The notes: generated by a model from the sequence alone, not told the origin. A DNA stretch of 64,000 bases from Pseudomonas brenneri (GCF_007858285.1 NZ_VFIL01000007.1:186001-250000); one strand, 5' to 3'; shown: positions 21,553 through 31,630, numbered from the stretch's first letter. Translations and numbers: made by a program.

Positions 21553-22874
21553 GGCTTTCTCCGCTGTTTCGGGCTCAAGCGGTCCAGTTGCGCGAGGTGA
21601 TTGAGCTTCTCGCCGATCTTCAGCTCCAGGCCACGGGGCACCGGTTGATAGAACGGTTGCGGCTCCAGATCATCAGGAAAATAGTCTTCGCCGGCCGCAT
21701 AGGCATCCGGCTCGTCGTGGGCGTAGCGGTATTCGTCGCCATAACCCAACTGTTTCATCAGTTTGGTCGGCGCGTTACGCAGGTGCAGCGGGACTTCCAA
21801 TGAGCCATGCTCAGCCGCAGCACGCAGCGCCGACTTGAAGCCCATGTACACCGCATTGCTTTTCGGCGCGCAGGCCAGGTAGGTAATGGCCTGCGCCACC
21901 GCCAACTCGCCTTCCGGGCTGCCGAGGCGCTCCTGCACTTCCCAGGCCGCCAGGCACAGGCTCAGGGCGCGGGGATCGGCGTTGCCGATGTCCTCGCTGG
22001 CCATGCGCACCACACGCCGGGCCAGGTACAGCGGATCGCAGCCACCGTCGATCATGCGCGCAAACCAATACAACGCGCCGTCCGGGTTGGAACCGCGTAC
22101 AGATTTGTGCAATGCCGAAATCTGATCGTAGAAGGCCTCGCCGCCCTTGTCGAAGCGCCGCCGGGTATCGCCCAGCAGGCTTTGCAGCAGGTCGACGCCA
22201 ATCTCACTATTGTCTTCAGCCAGGTCAGAGGCGTTTTCCAGCAGATTGAGGAAACGTCGACCGTCACCGTCAGCCGCCGCCAGCAGGATCTTGAAACCCT
22301 CCTCCCCCAGGCTCAGATGGCGCTTGCCTAGCCCCTTGTCCTCGCCCAGCGCTCGCTGCAACAGCTTCTGCATCGCGGCTTCATCGAGGCTCTTGAGGAC
22401 ATACACCCGCGCCCGCGAGAGCAAGGCATTGTTGAGTTCAAACGAGGGGTTTTCAGTGGTGGCGCCAATAAAAATCAGCGTGCCGTCTTCCACATAGGGC
22501 AGGAATGCATCCTGCTGCGACTTGTTGAAGCGGTGCACTTCATCGACAAACAGGATGGTGCGCCGACCGTACTGCCCGGCCTGCTGCTTGGCGACTTCCA
22601 CCGCCTGGCGGATCTCCTTGACCCCGGCCAACACGGCCGAGACTGTTTCAAAGTGTGCGTCCGAGACTTTCGCCAGCAGCCGCGCCAGGGTGGTCTTGCC
22701 CACGCCCGGCGGCCCCCAGAAAATCATCGAGTGCAGGGCACCCTGCTCCAGGGCTTCGCGCAGGGGCTTACCGCGGGCCAGCAAGTGCTCTTGCCCGACA
22801 TACTCATCCAGGTTGGTCGAGCGCAAGCGCGCGGCCAGGGGCTGGGCAATCGGGTCACTGCGAAACAGGTCCAT
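21549..22874 (-). CDS. rarA: Replication-associated recombination protein RarA
   Basis: This 441-residue AAA+ ATPase of the RarA/MgsA (WRNIP1) family has Walker A GPPGVGKTT at residues 54-62 and Walker B ILFVDEVHRF near 106-115, followed by the sensor GATTENPSFELN. It has the C-terminal tetramerisation region (from SPEGELAVAQAITYLACAPK). It acts at stalled replication forks, in concert with RecA and the sliding clamp loader. It is downstream of lolA with a 10-bp gap and overlaps crcB. Confidence 0.95.
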   Translation of the reverse strand: MDLFRSDPIAQPLAARLRSTNLDEYVGQEHLLARGKPLREALEQGALHSMIFWGPPGVGKTTLARLLAKVSDAHFETVSAVLAGVKEIRQAVEVAKQQAGQYGRRTILFVDEVHRFNKSQQDAFLPYVEDGTLIFIGATTENPSFELNNALLSRARVYVLKSLDEAAMQKLLQRALGEDKGLGKRHLSLGEEGFKILLAAADGDGRRFLNLLENASDLAEDNSEIGVDLLQSLLGDTRRRFDKGGEAFYDQISALHKSVRGSNPDGALYWFARMIDGGCDPLYLARRVVRMASEDIGNADPRALSLCLAAWEVQERLGSPEGELAVAQAITYLACAPKSNAVYMGFKSALRAAAEHGSLEVPLHLRNAPTKLMKQLGYGDEYRYAHDEPDAYAAGEDYFPDDLEPQPFYQPVPRGLELKIGEKLNHLAQLDRLSPKQRRKP

Positions 22875-22884
22875 GGGCAGCGAT

Positions 22885-23508
22885 TTACTCCTGGATCACA
22901 TCGGCACCCTTGGGGATGTCGAACTTGAACGTGGAGGCTGGGACCGACTCATTGGCCTTGACCCCGGTGAACAGGATATTGGTGCGCTGGCCAACACTGT
23001 CGATCAGTTGCATATCGTTGATCACACCGTTGCGAAACGACAGGCGCAGGCTGTCGAACAGTGTGTCCTTGGACTTGGGCTTGAGGGTGAAATCGATCAC
23101 GTTGCTTTGTTGCTTGGACGTGATCTCGAAACTCTCGCTGATCTGCGACACATCACCGGACAGCAACAAGGCCGGGGTCTGGCTCAGACGTGGGTCAAGG
23201 GTCTTGATGGTCGCCTGCTCCAGGTCCGGGTCCCACAGCGTGACTTTCTTGCCATCGGAGACGATGGTCTGCTCGTTGGGCGCGTCGGTTTTCCAGAAGA
23301 ACAGGCCTGGGCGCTGCACAGCCATTTCACCGGCCGTTTCCTGCAACTGCGTGCCGCCGCCGTCCAGGGTCAACTGGGAGAAGCGCGCGGTCAGGGTCTT
23401 GGATTTGTCCAGCAGGTTGGTCAGGCTCGCAACGGATGCCTGGTCAGCGTGGGCCGAAAACGCAGTCAGGGCCAAGGCTGGCAACAACAGCATGCGGATA
23501 AGACGCAT
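22885..23508 (-). CDS. lolA: Outer membrane lipoprotein carrier LolA
   Basis: This 207-residue periplasmic chaperone carries lipoproteins from the LolCDE transporter to LolB. The signal peptide is MRLIRMLLLPALALTAFSAH, cleaved after HA. The mature part has RFSQLTLDGGG, RPGLFFWKTDAPNEQTIVSD and LSFRNGVINDMQLIDSVGQR, all family features. I chose ATG 23508 over 23520 because ATGAGGAC supplies a ribosome site before 23508. The gene lies between ftsK and rarA on the same strand. Confidence 0.94.
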   Translation of the reverse strand: MRLIRMLLLPALALTAFSAHADQASVASLTNLLDKSKTLTARFSQLTLDGGGTQLQETAGEMAVQRPGLFFWKTDAPNEQTIVSDGKKVTLWDPDLEQATIKTLDPRLSQTPALLLSGDVSQISESFEITSKQQSNVIDFTLKPKSKDTLFDSLRLSFRNGVINDMQLIDSVGQRTNILFTGVKANESVPASTFKFDIPKGADVIQE

Positions 23509-23565
23509 GGGAGTCCTCATAGAATGATGTGAAAGGCGCGCCGCGTGCTGCCACGCGGCACGAAG

Positions 23566-25974
23566 TCAGTCGCGCATCGGCCCTGGCGCGATCACTTCGC
23601 GCGAGCCGTTGGTGTTCATTGCCGTGACGACGCCGGCCATTTCCATGGATTCGATCATACGTGCGGCGCGGTTGTAGCCGATCTTCAGTTTACGCTGCAC
23701 CGCAGAGATTGAGGCGCGGCGGCTTTCCAGGACGAACTGCACGGCTTCGTCGTACAAGGCGTCGGTTTCAGCATCGTCATCACCACTGCCGCCGCCATTT
23801 TCAAAGCCGCTGCCGGCCTCTTCGACACCATTGAGGATGTCGTCGTTGTATTCAGGTGCGCCGCGCAGTTTCCAGGCTTCCACCACCCGATGCACTTCAT
23901 CATCGGAAACAAATGCACCGTGCACCCGGATCGGCAGGCTGGTGCCGGGCGGCATGTAGAGCATGTCACCATGGCCCAGCAGTTGCTCGGCACCGCCCTG
24001 GTCGATAATGGTCCGCGAGTCGATCTTGCTCGACACCTGGAACGCCATACGCGTCGGGATGTTGGCCTTGATCAAGCCGGTGATCACATCCACCGAAGGC
24101 CGCTGGGTCGCGAGGATCAAGTGGATCCCGGCCGCACGGGCCTTCTGCGCGATACGCGCGATCAGCTCTTCGACCTTCTTGCCGACGATCATCATCATGT
24201 CGGCAAATTCGTCGACCACCACGACAATGGTCGGCAGCTTGGTCAGCAGCGGCGCTTCATCGTGAATGCTTTCGCGCTTGTACAGCGGGTCGGCCAGCGG
24301 TGTGCCGGCGTCCTGGGCTTCCTTGACCTTGGCGTTGAAGCCGGACAGGTTACGCACGCCCATCTTCGCCATCAGCTTGTAGCGCCGCTCCATCTCGGCA
24401 ACGCTCCAGCGCAGGGCGTTGGCCGCATCCTTCATATCGGTCACGACCGGGCACAGCAGGTGCGGAATGCCTTCGTAGATCGACAGTTCCAGCATCTTCG
24501 GGTCGATCATGATCAGCTTGGCGTCTTCCGGGCCGGACTTGAACAGGATCGACAGGATCATCGCGTTCACACCCACCGATTTACCGGAACCGGTGGTACC
24601 GGCCACCAGCAGGTGAGGCATTTTCGCCAGGTCCGTGATCACCGGCTTACCGCCAATGTCGTGGCCCAGAGCCAGGGTCACCGGCGACTTGAAGTTGTCG
24701 TATTCCGGGGTCGACAGCACTTCGGAGAAGCGCACGATCTGGCGGTCTTCGTTGGGAATCTCGATACCTACGGTGGTTTTGCCAGGGATTACTTCCACCA
24801 CACGCACACTGGTCACGGCCAGGGAGCGCGCCAGGTCTTTTGCCAGGTTGGAAATACGGCTGACCTTGACGCCAGCGGCTGGCTGGATTTCGTAACGGGT
24901 AATCACTGGGCCAGGGTGGATCGAATCCACCGTGACCTCGACGCCAAACTCCTTGAGTTTGATTTCCAGCAGATGGCCAACCGCCGCCAGGGACTCCGGG
25001 GAGTAGTTGAGTTGTTTCTTCTCGGCCGGATCGAGGATCGAGATCGGCGGCAAGGTGCCTTCGACGGCGCTGTCGATAAACAGCGGCGCCTGCTTCTCTT
25101 TCTGCACCCGATGGCTTGGCTCGGGCGCCTTGATTGGCGCCGGGGCGATAACCGGCGGCACTTGTTTCTCGCGATCGGACATGTGCTTGGTCAGGGCCTG
25201 CTCGCGTTCGATCAGGCGCTCCTTGACCTTGGCCTGCTCACGGCGATCCGGCGTGCTTGGGGCCACGACATCATTGACCCGGGTATCGACTTCACGCAAT
25301 TGCGCCACCATGCGCTTGCGGTCCACGCGAGCGGCCCACCAGCGGTTGGCAGCGCCCTGGAACAGTTCGAACAGGTCGAGGGTGATCTTGCCGGTCACGT
25401 CCATGACCTTGAACCAGGACAAGTCGGTGAATACCGTCAGGCCAAACAGGAACAGGGCGATGAACATCAGCGTGCTGCCCTGGATATTCAGGGTCCTGCG
25501 GGCCAGGTCGCCCAGGCTTTCACCCAGGGCTCCGCCCGCACCCGCCGGCAGGCCGGTCGGCGCGTGGAAGTGAATATGTGCCAGCGCCGCACCCGACAAC
25601 ACCAGGAACACCAGGCCGATCAGGCGCCAGGAGAACAGCCAGCCACTCCACTGCCACGGCTCATGGCGCTGGCGGAAGATCTGCCAGGTCTTGATCGCCA
25701 GCAACAGCGGGAAGATATAGGCGAAATAGCCGAGGATCATGAACAGGATATCGGCGCTGTAGGAGCCCACAGGCCCACCGAAGTTCTGCACATCGTCGAT
25801 CTTGCTGTTATGGCTCCAGCCCGGATCGTCCTTGCCATAGGTCAGCAAGGCCATCATCAGGAACAGGCATAAAGCACCGATGGCAATCAGCGCGCCTTCC
25901 TTGAGCCGATAATGCAGGTGCTGGCGCCAGGCCGGTACCACTGCTGTTTTGGGTGCTGCGGCGGATTTCTTCAA
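23566..25974 (-). CDS. ftsK: DNA translocase FtsK
   Basis: This 802-residue protein has four N-terminal membrane helices (about 27-185), a Pro/Glu-rich linker (about 210-310), a RecA-like motor with Walker A GTTGSGKS (459-466) and Walker B IVVVVDEFADMM, and a C-terminal winged-helix gamma domain (about 735-802, SISAVQRKLKIGYNRAARMI) that reads KOPS sites. It moves and decatenates the chromosome termini at the septum and activates XerCD at dif. The linker is short compared with E. coli, as usual for Pseudomonas. The gene runs toward lolA and rarA. Confidence 0.97.
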   Translation of the reverse strand: MKKSAAAPKTAVVPAWRQHLHYRLKEGALIAIGALCLFLMMALLTYGKDDPGWSHNSKIDDVQNFGGPVGSYSADILFMILGYFAYIFPLLLAIKTWQIFRQRHEPWQWSGWLFSWRLIGLVFLVLSGAALAHIHFHAPTGLPAGAGGALGESLGDLARRTLNIQGSTLMFIALFLFGLTVFTDLSWFKVMDVTGKITLDLFELFQGAANRWWAARVDRKRMVAQLREVDTRVNDVVAPSTPDRREQAKVKERLIEREQALTKHMSDREKQVPPVIAPAPIKAPEPSHRVQKEKQAPLFIDSAVEGTLPPISILDPAEKKQLNYSPESLAAVGHLLEIKLKEFGVEVTVDSIHPGPVITRYEIQPAAGVKVSRISNLAKDLARSLAVTSVRVVEVIPGKTTVGIEIPNEDRQIVRFSEVLSTPEYDNFKSPVTLALGHDIGGKPVITDLAKMPHLLVAGTTGSGKSVGVNAMILSILFKSGPEDAKLIMIDPKMLELSIYEGIPHLLCPVVTDMKDAANALRWSVAEMERRYKLMAKMGVRNLSGFNAKVKEAQDAGTPLADPLYKRESIHDEAPLLTKLPTIVVVVDEFADMMMIVGKKVEELIARIAQKARAAGIHLILATQRPSVDVITGLIKANIPTRMAFQVSSKIDSRTIIDQGGAEQLLGHGDMLYMPPGTSLPIRVHGAFVSDDEVHRVVEAWKLRGAPEYNDDILNGVEEAGSGFENGGGSGDDDAETDALYDEAVQFVLESRRASISAVQRKLKIGYNRAARMIESMEMAGVVTAMNTNGSREVIAPGPMRD

Positions 25975-26488
25975 AACGGGTCTTTTCCTGCGCCTTAAGC
26001 GCGTCCAACAGTTGAATGACTATAAAATACTGGCCAATCCGGACAGTTGAAAAATGAACGAGTGTTGTCGAATCTTCTTTTAACACTCTGTAACGGATTC
26101 ATGAAGTGGCCATAACCGCTGAAAACCGGCATCCAGCCCGCTTATTGTACGGGTTTGCGTGCCTGTTGCCACGCTTGCGAGCCTGCTTGCACAACCTGTT
26201 CGCAGATCCTTCAATTTGAGCATGCATTGTCTTTGCTGACAAAGGCTTATGAGCTGTATTTATCAGACTGGACAAGCTTTACCAAGGTTCACCACCCATC
26301 ACCCGCCCGACGGACTCGCTTACGACCACGTTGACAGGGCCAAGTTGCAGAAACACCCACTTACCCATCGGCCCACCGATTGCGTGATCGGGGTAGCCGG
26401 GAAGCGCTTCGTCGACAATAATCAATCACAGCCTATCGCGGCGGGCCTGGCCTGCCACCGCCCTCCCCTTCTTGTAAGCCTGAATCCC
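25975..26488. promoter_or_regulatory. Divergent ftsK-aat gap, 514 bp without a gene
   Basis: No convincing gene is present. The 130 bp next to ftsK are AT-rich and should contain its promoter. A plus-strand frame is open from 26249 into aat but has no family-like sequence before 26489. From memory, P. aeruginosa and relatives carry trxB here; I see neither the gene nor its CxxC motif, so it is absent or has been deleted. Confidence 0.45.
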
Positions 26489-27169
26489 ATGCTGACCTGG
26501 TTGCAACGTAACACCCTGACATTTCCACCCCTGACCAAAGCCATGCGTGAGCCCAACGGCCTGCTCGCCGCCGGCGGCGATCTGTCTGCCGACCGGCTGA
26601 TCCAGGCTTATCGCCACGGCTGCTTCCCCTGGTTCTCGGAAGGTCAGCCGATCCTGTGGTGGTCGCCCGACCCACGTACGGTACTGTTCCCCGCAGAGCT
26701 GCACGTATCCCGCAGCCTCGCCAAGCTGCTGCGCCAGCAACGCTACGAGGTGACCTTCGACCAGGACTTCGCCGCGGTCATCCAGGCCTGTGCCGCGCCT
26801 CGCAGCTATGCAGACGGCACCTGGATCACTGACGCCATGCAGAACGCTTACTTGCAACTGCACCAGCGCGGCTATGCCCACTCCGTCGAGGTGTGGGACC
26901 AAGGTGAACTGGTCGGCGGCCTGTATGGCCTGGCCATGGGCCAGTTGTTTTTTGGTGAATCCATGTTCAGTCGTGCAGATAACGCCTCGAAATTCGGCTT
27001 TGCCACGCTGGTCAGGCAATTACAGGCCTGGGGCTTTGTGCTGATCGACTGCCAGATGCCCACCGATCACCTGCACAGCCTCGGTGCCCGCGCCATCGCG
27101 CGCAGCGACTTTGCCGGTTACCTGCGCGACCACCTGGACCAGCCCAGCAGTGCAGCATGGCTTTCTTGA
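26489..27169 (+). CDS. aat: Leucyl/phenylalanyl-tRNA-protein transferase
   Basis: This 226-residue N-degron enzyme transfers Leu or Phe from charged tRNA to N-terminal Arg or Lys of proteins, marking them for ClpS-ClpAP. Signature segments are PNGLLAAGGDLSADRLIQAY, GCFPWFSEGQPILWWSPDPR and GLYGLAMGQLFFGESMFSR. The ATG 26489 gives the usual MLTWLQRNTLTFPP start, and the upstream open frame is not conserved-looking. It is followed by bpt 55 bp later and lies close to clpA and clpS, giving the whole pathway in one neighbourhood. Confidence 0.95.
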   Translation: MLTWLQRNTLTFPPLTKAMREPNGLLAAGGDLSADRLIQAYRHGCFPWFSEGQPILWWSPDPRTVLFPAELHVSRSLAKLLRQQRYEVTFDQDFAAVIQACAAPRSYADGTWITDAMQNAYLQLHQRGYAHSVEVWDQGELVGGLYGLAMGQLFFGESMFSRADNASKFGFATLVRQLQAWGFVLIDCQMPTDHLHSLGARAIARSDFAGYLRDHLDQPSSAAWLS

Positions 27170-27224
27170 GCGACTTCCTCGCACCTGGCTTACACTTATT
27201 TCAAAGCTTATCCGAGGGTTGATC

Positions 27225-27932
27225 ATGACCGAGTTGGCGCGCTTGAAGTTTTATGCCACTCAACCCCACTCTTGCAGCTACCTGCCCGACGAACAGGCCA
27301 CTACGCTGTTCCTCGACCCCAGCCAGCCGATGGACGTGCATGTGTATGCCGATCTGTCAGAGATGGGCTTTCGGCGCAGTGGCGACCACCTGTACCGGCC
27401 GCACTGCCAGAACTGCAACGCCTGTGTGCCGGCGCGCATACCGGTGGAACAGTTTCTTGCAGACCGCAATCAGAAACGCATCCTCAAGCGCAATGCCGAC
27501 CTGATCGTGACCCCCGCCAAGCCAGGCTTCAGTGAAGAATACTTCGATCTTTACCAGCGCTACATTGAACAACGCCACGCCGACGGCGACATGTTCCCAC
27601 CCAGTCGCGACCAATTTTCCACGTTCCTGGTGCGGGATCTGCCGTTCTCGCGCTTTTACGAGTTCCGGCTTGAAGGAAGGCTGCTGGCTGTCGCGGTCAC
27701 CGACCTGCTGCCCAACGGTCTATCAGCGGTCTACACCTTCTACGAGCCCGCCGAAGAACGTCGCAGCCTCGGGCGCTTTGCCATTCTCTGGCAGATCAGT
27801 GAAGCATCCAGGCAAAAACTGGAAGCGGTGTACCTCGGGTACTGGATCAAAAACTGCAAAAAGATGAGCTACAAGACCCAATATCGGCCCATTGAACTGC
27901 TGATTAATCAAAGATGGGTCACGCTTAACTAG
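27225..27932 (+). CDS. bpt: Aspartate/glutamate leucyltransferase
   Basis: This 235-residue protein transfers Leu to N-terminal Asp and Glu. It has the Cys-rich N-terminal segment (HSCSYLP, then [17 protein letters not shown]) of the arginyltransferase superfamily and the [20 protein letters not shown] motif near the C-terminus. The start ATG 27225 follows CCGAGGG. It is co-directional with aat and infA, and its products are degraded through ClpS and ClpA encoded nearby. Confidence 0.94.
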
Positions 27933-28032
27933 AACCCCTTGGCTTGAACACCCTTTTTCGGGCACAATGCACGCCGCTTTTGCCTGGCGCAGTTGCACCG
28001 GGCCATTCACTGGATACCGAGGGCTTTACTGC

Positions 28033-28251
28033 ATGTCGAAAGAAGACAGCTTCGAAATGGAAGGCACTGTCGTCGACACCCTGCCCAACACCATGTTTCG
28101 CGTGGAGTTGGAAAATGGGCACGTCGTAACCGCGCATATCTCCGGCAAGATGCGCAAGAACTACATTCGTATTCTTACCGGTGACAAAGTGCGCGTCGAG
28201 CTGACGCCCTATGACTTGAGCAAAGGGCGCATCACTTACCGCGCTCGCTAA
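28033..28251 (+). CDS. infA: Translation initiation factor IF-1
   Basis: This 72-residue OB-fold protein has exactly the usual size and sequence: [40 protein letters not shown] and [12 protein letters not shown]-1 binds the ribosomal A site during initiation. It follows bpt after about 100 bp and is closed by a strong terminator. Confidence 0.97.
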
Positions 28252-28263
28252 ACAAGTCAATAC

Positions 28264-28291
28264 AAAACGCCCGGTTATGCCGGGCGTTTTT
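28264..28291 (+). terminator. Terminator after infA
   Basis: AAAACGCCCGG-TTATG-CCGGGCGTTTTT forms a strong GC stem followed by a T-run. Confidence 0.9.
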
Positions 28292-28325
28292 GTGTGCGTG
28301 ATATTTATACAGGCCGCAAAACAAC

Positions 28326-28427
28326 TGTAGGAGCGAGCTTGCTCGCGAAGAACCCAAGGACAACGCACCGAATCAGAAAGCATGCGTTATCGTTGACGAT
28401 CTTCGCGAGCAAGCTCGCTCCTACAGG
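28326..28427. repeat. REPIN (inverted pair of REP palindromes)
   Basis: TGTAGGAGCGAGCTTGCTCGCGAAG and its inverse surround about 50 bp, including TGCGTTATCGTTGACGA, the core shared with the units at 18368 and 63277. It sits between the ends of infA and clpA. Confidence 0.9.
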
Positions 28428-28437
28428 TTTACAGCAA

Positions 28438-30708
28438 TCAGGCCATTTCGGCCGTGGTCTCGAACTCGAAGGTCAACTCGCCATCCTTCAAGTCGATATG
28501 CACCACGCCACCATGGTCGGAGAGCTCGCCAAACAGGATCTCTTCGGCCAACGGCCGCTTGATCTTGTCCTGGATCAGGCGCGCCATTGGGCGGGCGCCC
28601 ATTGCCGCGTCGTAGCCACCCTCGGCGATCCAGCTGCGTGCCGCTTCCGTCACTTCCAACTGCACGCGCTTGTCTTCCAACTGCGCCTGAAGCTCGGTAA
28701 GGAACTTGTCCACCACGCTCTTGATCACCTCATGGCTGAGGCGACCAAACTGGATAATGGTGTCCAGGCGGTTACGGAATTCCGGCGTGAAGCTCTTCTT
28801 GATCACTTCCATGGCGTCGGAAGAGTGATCCTGATGAGTAAAGCCAATGGAAGCCCGCGCGGCCGTCTCGGCACCGGCGTTGGTGGTCATGATCACGATG
28901 ACGTTGCGGAAATCCGCCTTGCGCCCGTTGTTGTCGGTCAGGGTCCCGTGATCCATGACCTGCAGCAGCAGGTTGAAGACTTCCGGGTGAGCCTTTTCGA
29001 TTTCGTCGAGCAGCAACACACAATGCGGTTGCTTGGTGATCGCCTCAGTCAACAGGCCGCCCTGGTCGAAGCCGACATAGCCCGGAGGCGCACCGATCAG
29101 GCGCGACACAGTGTGCCGCTCCATGTATTCGGACATGTCGAACCGCACCAGCTCGATACCCATGGCCTTGGCCAACTGCCGCGCAGCCTCGGTCTTGCCG
29201 ACGCCGGTAGGCCCGGCAAACAGGAACGAACCCACAGGCTTGTCCGGCGACTTGAGGCCGGCCCGGGACAGCTTGATCGCTGTCGACAGCGAGTCGATCG
29301 CCGCATCCTGGCCAAATACCGTCAGCTTGAGGTCGCGCTCCAGGTTACGCAGCAGCTCCTTATCGGAACTGGTGACGTGTTTTGGCGGAATTCGCGCGAT
29401 TTTCGCCACGATGTCCTCGACCTGCGGCACTTCAATACGCTTCACACGCTTCTCTACCGGCTGCAGGCGCTGATAAGCCCCTGCTTCGTCGATCACATCA
29501 ATGGCTTTGTCCGGCATGTGCCGGTCATTGATGTAGCGCGACGCCAGCTCAGCGGCCGCACGCAGCGCCTCATCACTGTATTCGATGCCGTGGTGCGCTT
29601 CGAAACGCCCTTTCAGCCCACGCAGGATGCCGATGGTGTCTTCGACCGAAGGCTCGGACACATCGACCTTCTGGAAGCGACGCGCCAGGGCACGGTCTTT
29701 TTCGAAGATCCCGCGAAACTCCTGGAACGTGGTCGAGCCGATGCAGCGGATATCGCCCGAAGACAACAGTGGCTTGAGCAGGTTGGAAGCATCCATCACC
29801 CCACCGGAAGCTGCACCGGCACCGATGATGGTATGGATTTCATCAATGAACAGGATCGCCTGCGGGCGCTTTTTCAGCTCGCCAAGCAACGCCTTGAAAC
29901 GCTTTTCAAAGTCGCCACGGTACTTGGTCCCGGCGAGCAGCGCCCCCAGGTCAAGGGAGTAGACGACGCTATTGGCCAACAGGTCCGGTACCTGGTTATC
30001 AACAATACGCTTGGCCAGGCCTTCGGCAATCGCGGTTTTACCCACGCCTGCCTCACCCACCAACAGTGGATTGTTCTTGCGCCGACGGGCCAGGATCTGC
30101 GCCACCCGCTCAACTTCCATCTCGCGCCCAACCAGCGGATCGATGCGCCCCTGGCGCGCCAGTTCATTGAGGTTGCTGGCATAGGCATCCAGCGGGTTGC
30201 TTGAAGAAGAAGACTCACCGCCCTCGTCGTCCTGCATATCCTGCTCACCTTCGGAGTGATCGCCGTGCCCAGGCACTTTGGAGATGCCGTGGGCGATGTA
30301 GTTGACGACATCAATACGGGCAACGCTCTGCTGCTTGAGCAAGAACACTGCCTGGCTTTCCTGTTCGCTGAAAATTGCCACAAGCACATTGGCGCCCGTG
30401 ACTTCACGCTTGCCGGAGCTCTGCACGTGGAAGACAGCACGCTGCAATACCCGCTGGAAGCCCAGGGTTGGCTGGGTCTCACGGTCCTCGTCATGCACGG
30501 GGATCAGTGGCGTGGTGGAGTCGATAAACTCCTGCAGATCATGCTTGAGCTTGTCGAGGTTGGCGCCGCACGCACGCAGAACGGTGGCGGCAGCTTCGTT
30601 ATCCAAAAGTGCCAGCAGCAGGTGTTCGACGGTCATGAATTCATGACGCTTCGAACGAGCCTCCTTGAAGGCAAGATTAAGGGTGACTTCGAGCTCGCGG
30701 TTTAACAT
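28438..30708 (-). CDS. clpA: ClpA, ATPase subunit of ClpAP protease
   Basis: This 756-residue AAA+ unfoldase has a Clp N-domain (about 1-145) with an acidic linker (GEQDMQDDEGGESSSSS) and two ATPase domains with Walker A GEAGVGKT near 215 and GPTGVGKT near 495. The ClpP-binding loop appears as ASIGFTHQD. It feeds substrates, including N-degron proteins brought by ClpS, into ClpP. It lies 29 bp downstream of clpS on the same strand and is probably co-transcribed with it. Confidence 0.97.
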   Translation of the reverse strand: MLNRELEVTLNLAFKEARSKRHEFMTVEHLLLALLDNEAAATVLRACGANLDKLKHDLQEFIDSTTPLIPVHDEDRETQPTLGFQRVLQRAVFHVQSSGKREVTGANVLVAIFSEQESQAVFLLKQQSVARIDVVNYIAHGISKVPGHGDHSEGEQDMQDDEGGESSSSSNPLDAYASNLNELARQGRIDPLVGREMEVERVAQILARRRKNNPLLVGEAGVGKTAIAEGLAKRIVDNQVPDLLANSVVYSLDLGALLAGTKYRGDFEKRFKALLGELKKRPQAILFIDEIHTIIGAGAASGGVMDASNLLKPLLSSGDIRCIGSTTFQEFRGIFEKDRALARRFQKVDVSEPSVEDTIGILRGLKGRFEAHHGIEYSDEALRAAAELASRYINDRHMPDKAIDVIDEAGAYQRLQPVEKRVKRIEVPQVEDIVAKIARIPPKHVTSSDKELLRNLERDLKLTVFGQDAAIDSLSTAIKLSRAGLKSPDKPVGSFLFAGPTGVGKTEAARQLAKAMGIELVRFDMSEYMERHTVSRLIGAPPGYVGFDQGGLLTEAITKQPHCVLLLDEIEKAHPEVFNLLLQVMDHGTLTDNNGRKADFRNVIVIMTTNAGAETAARASIGFTHQDHSSDAMEVIKKSFTPEFRNRLDTIIQFGRLSHEVIKSVVDKFLTELQAQLEDKRVQLEVTEAARSWIAEGGYDAAMGARPMARLIQDKIKRPLAEEILFGELSDHGGVVHIDLKDGELTFEFETTAEMA

Positions 30709-30737
30709 AGCTTCACCTCATACCCAAGTGGTCGGAG

Positions 30738-31106
30738 TTAACCGTCCTTCTCGATTTCACAGAGTAGCGGATGCTGGCTTTCCCTGGCGTACTGGTTGAC
30801 CTGCATGGCCTTGGTCTCGGCGATGTCGCGGGTAAACACTCCACATACTGCCCGTCCTTCTGTGTGAACGGCCAGCATTACCTTGGTCGCCAACTCGCGG
30901 TTCAGATTAAAAAACACCTCGAGTACTTCGACGACGAAATCCATCGGCGTGTAGTCATCATTGAACAAAACCACCTTGTACATCGGCGGCGCCTGTAAAG
31001 CAGGCTTGGCCTCTTGAACAGCGATGCCTGCAGAACCGTCATCGTCTTCTAGATGATCCGGGCGATCCTGATTGAATGTTAGTCGAATCTGGCTGAATGC
31101 ATGCAT
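30738..31106 (-). CDS. clpS: ClpS, ClpAP adaptor for N-degrons
   Basis: This 122-residue protein has a flexible N-terminal tail (about 1-40) and the ClpS core with PPMYKVVLFNDDYTPMDFVV and HTEGRAVCGVFTRDIAETKA. The NDD and pocket residues match known N-degron binding. It delivers proteins with N-terminal Leu, Phe, Tyr or Trp to ClpA, the marks placed by Aat and Bpt (26489-27932). It is divergent from cspD across a 224-bp gap. Confidence 0.96.
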   Translation of the reverse strand: MHAFSQIRLTFNQDRPDHLEDDDGSAGIAVQEAKPALQAPPMYKVVLFNDDYTPMDFVVEVLEVFFNLNRELATKVMLAVHTEGRAVCGVFTRDIAETKAMQVNQYARESQHPLLCEIEKDG

Positions 31107-31330
31107 GGAAAGAAAGGTTCGTCAGTTGTGCATTTACAGTGGTGGGGGCGACCTGTCAGAAATTCAACTCCGACCGACTGGTCAACTTGACTATCGGCAA
31201 AACGGTGATACAACCAATAGAACCCACAGTGGGTAAAAAAGGTCCGCGCAGTCAACCTTATTTATTCGGGTTAGGACGGATAAACTGGATGATACTCCAG
31301 TGATGGAGTCTGGTGCAGAGGGATATGGGT

Positions 31331-31630
31331 ATGTCTGGCGTCAAGATCAACGGCAAGGTCAAATGGTTCAACAATGCCAAGGGATACGGCTTCATTAATG
31401 AAGACGGCAAGGATGAAGACCTTTTTGCGCATTTCTCGGCGATTGCCATGGAGGGGTATAAAACGCTGAAAGCGGGCCAGCAGGTGTCCTTTGAGATCAT
31501 CCAGGGACCCAAGGGCCTGCATGCTGTCGAAATCTGCGCAGCCGGTGCGGCTGCACCTGGAAACCCCCACGAAGACAAGCACGACAAGGCAGATAAATCC
31601 GCTCCCTCCAAAAAGAAGCAAACGGCCTGA
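31331..31630 (+). CDS. cspD: CspD-type cold shock domain protein
   Basis: This 99-residue protein has a cold shock domain (KVKWFNNAKGYGFINEDG with the RNP motifs, then DLFAHFSAIAMEGYKTLKAG) and a charged, Lys-rich C-terminal tail. In E. coli CspD inhibits replication in stationary phase and is degraded by Lon; the stationary-phase role is inferred here by family. The ATG at 31331 has AGAGG nine bases upstream and is favoured over 31325. The clpS-cspD divergent arrangement is conserved in gammaproteobacteria. Confidence 0.9.
   Translation: MSGVKINGKVKWFNNAKGYGFINEDGKDEDLFAHFSAIAMEGYKTLKAGQQVSFEIIQGPKGLHAVEICAAGAAAPGNPHEDKHDKADKSAPSKKKQTA

Noticed and set aside
26249..26488. N-terminal extension of aat by 80 residues
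   Set aside because: The family starts at MLTWLQRN and the extension shows no domain-like sequence.
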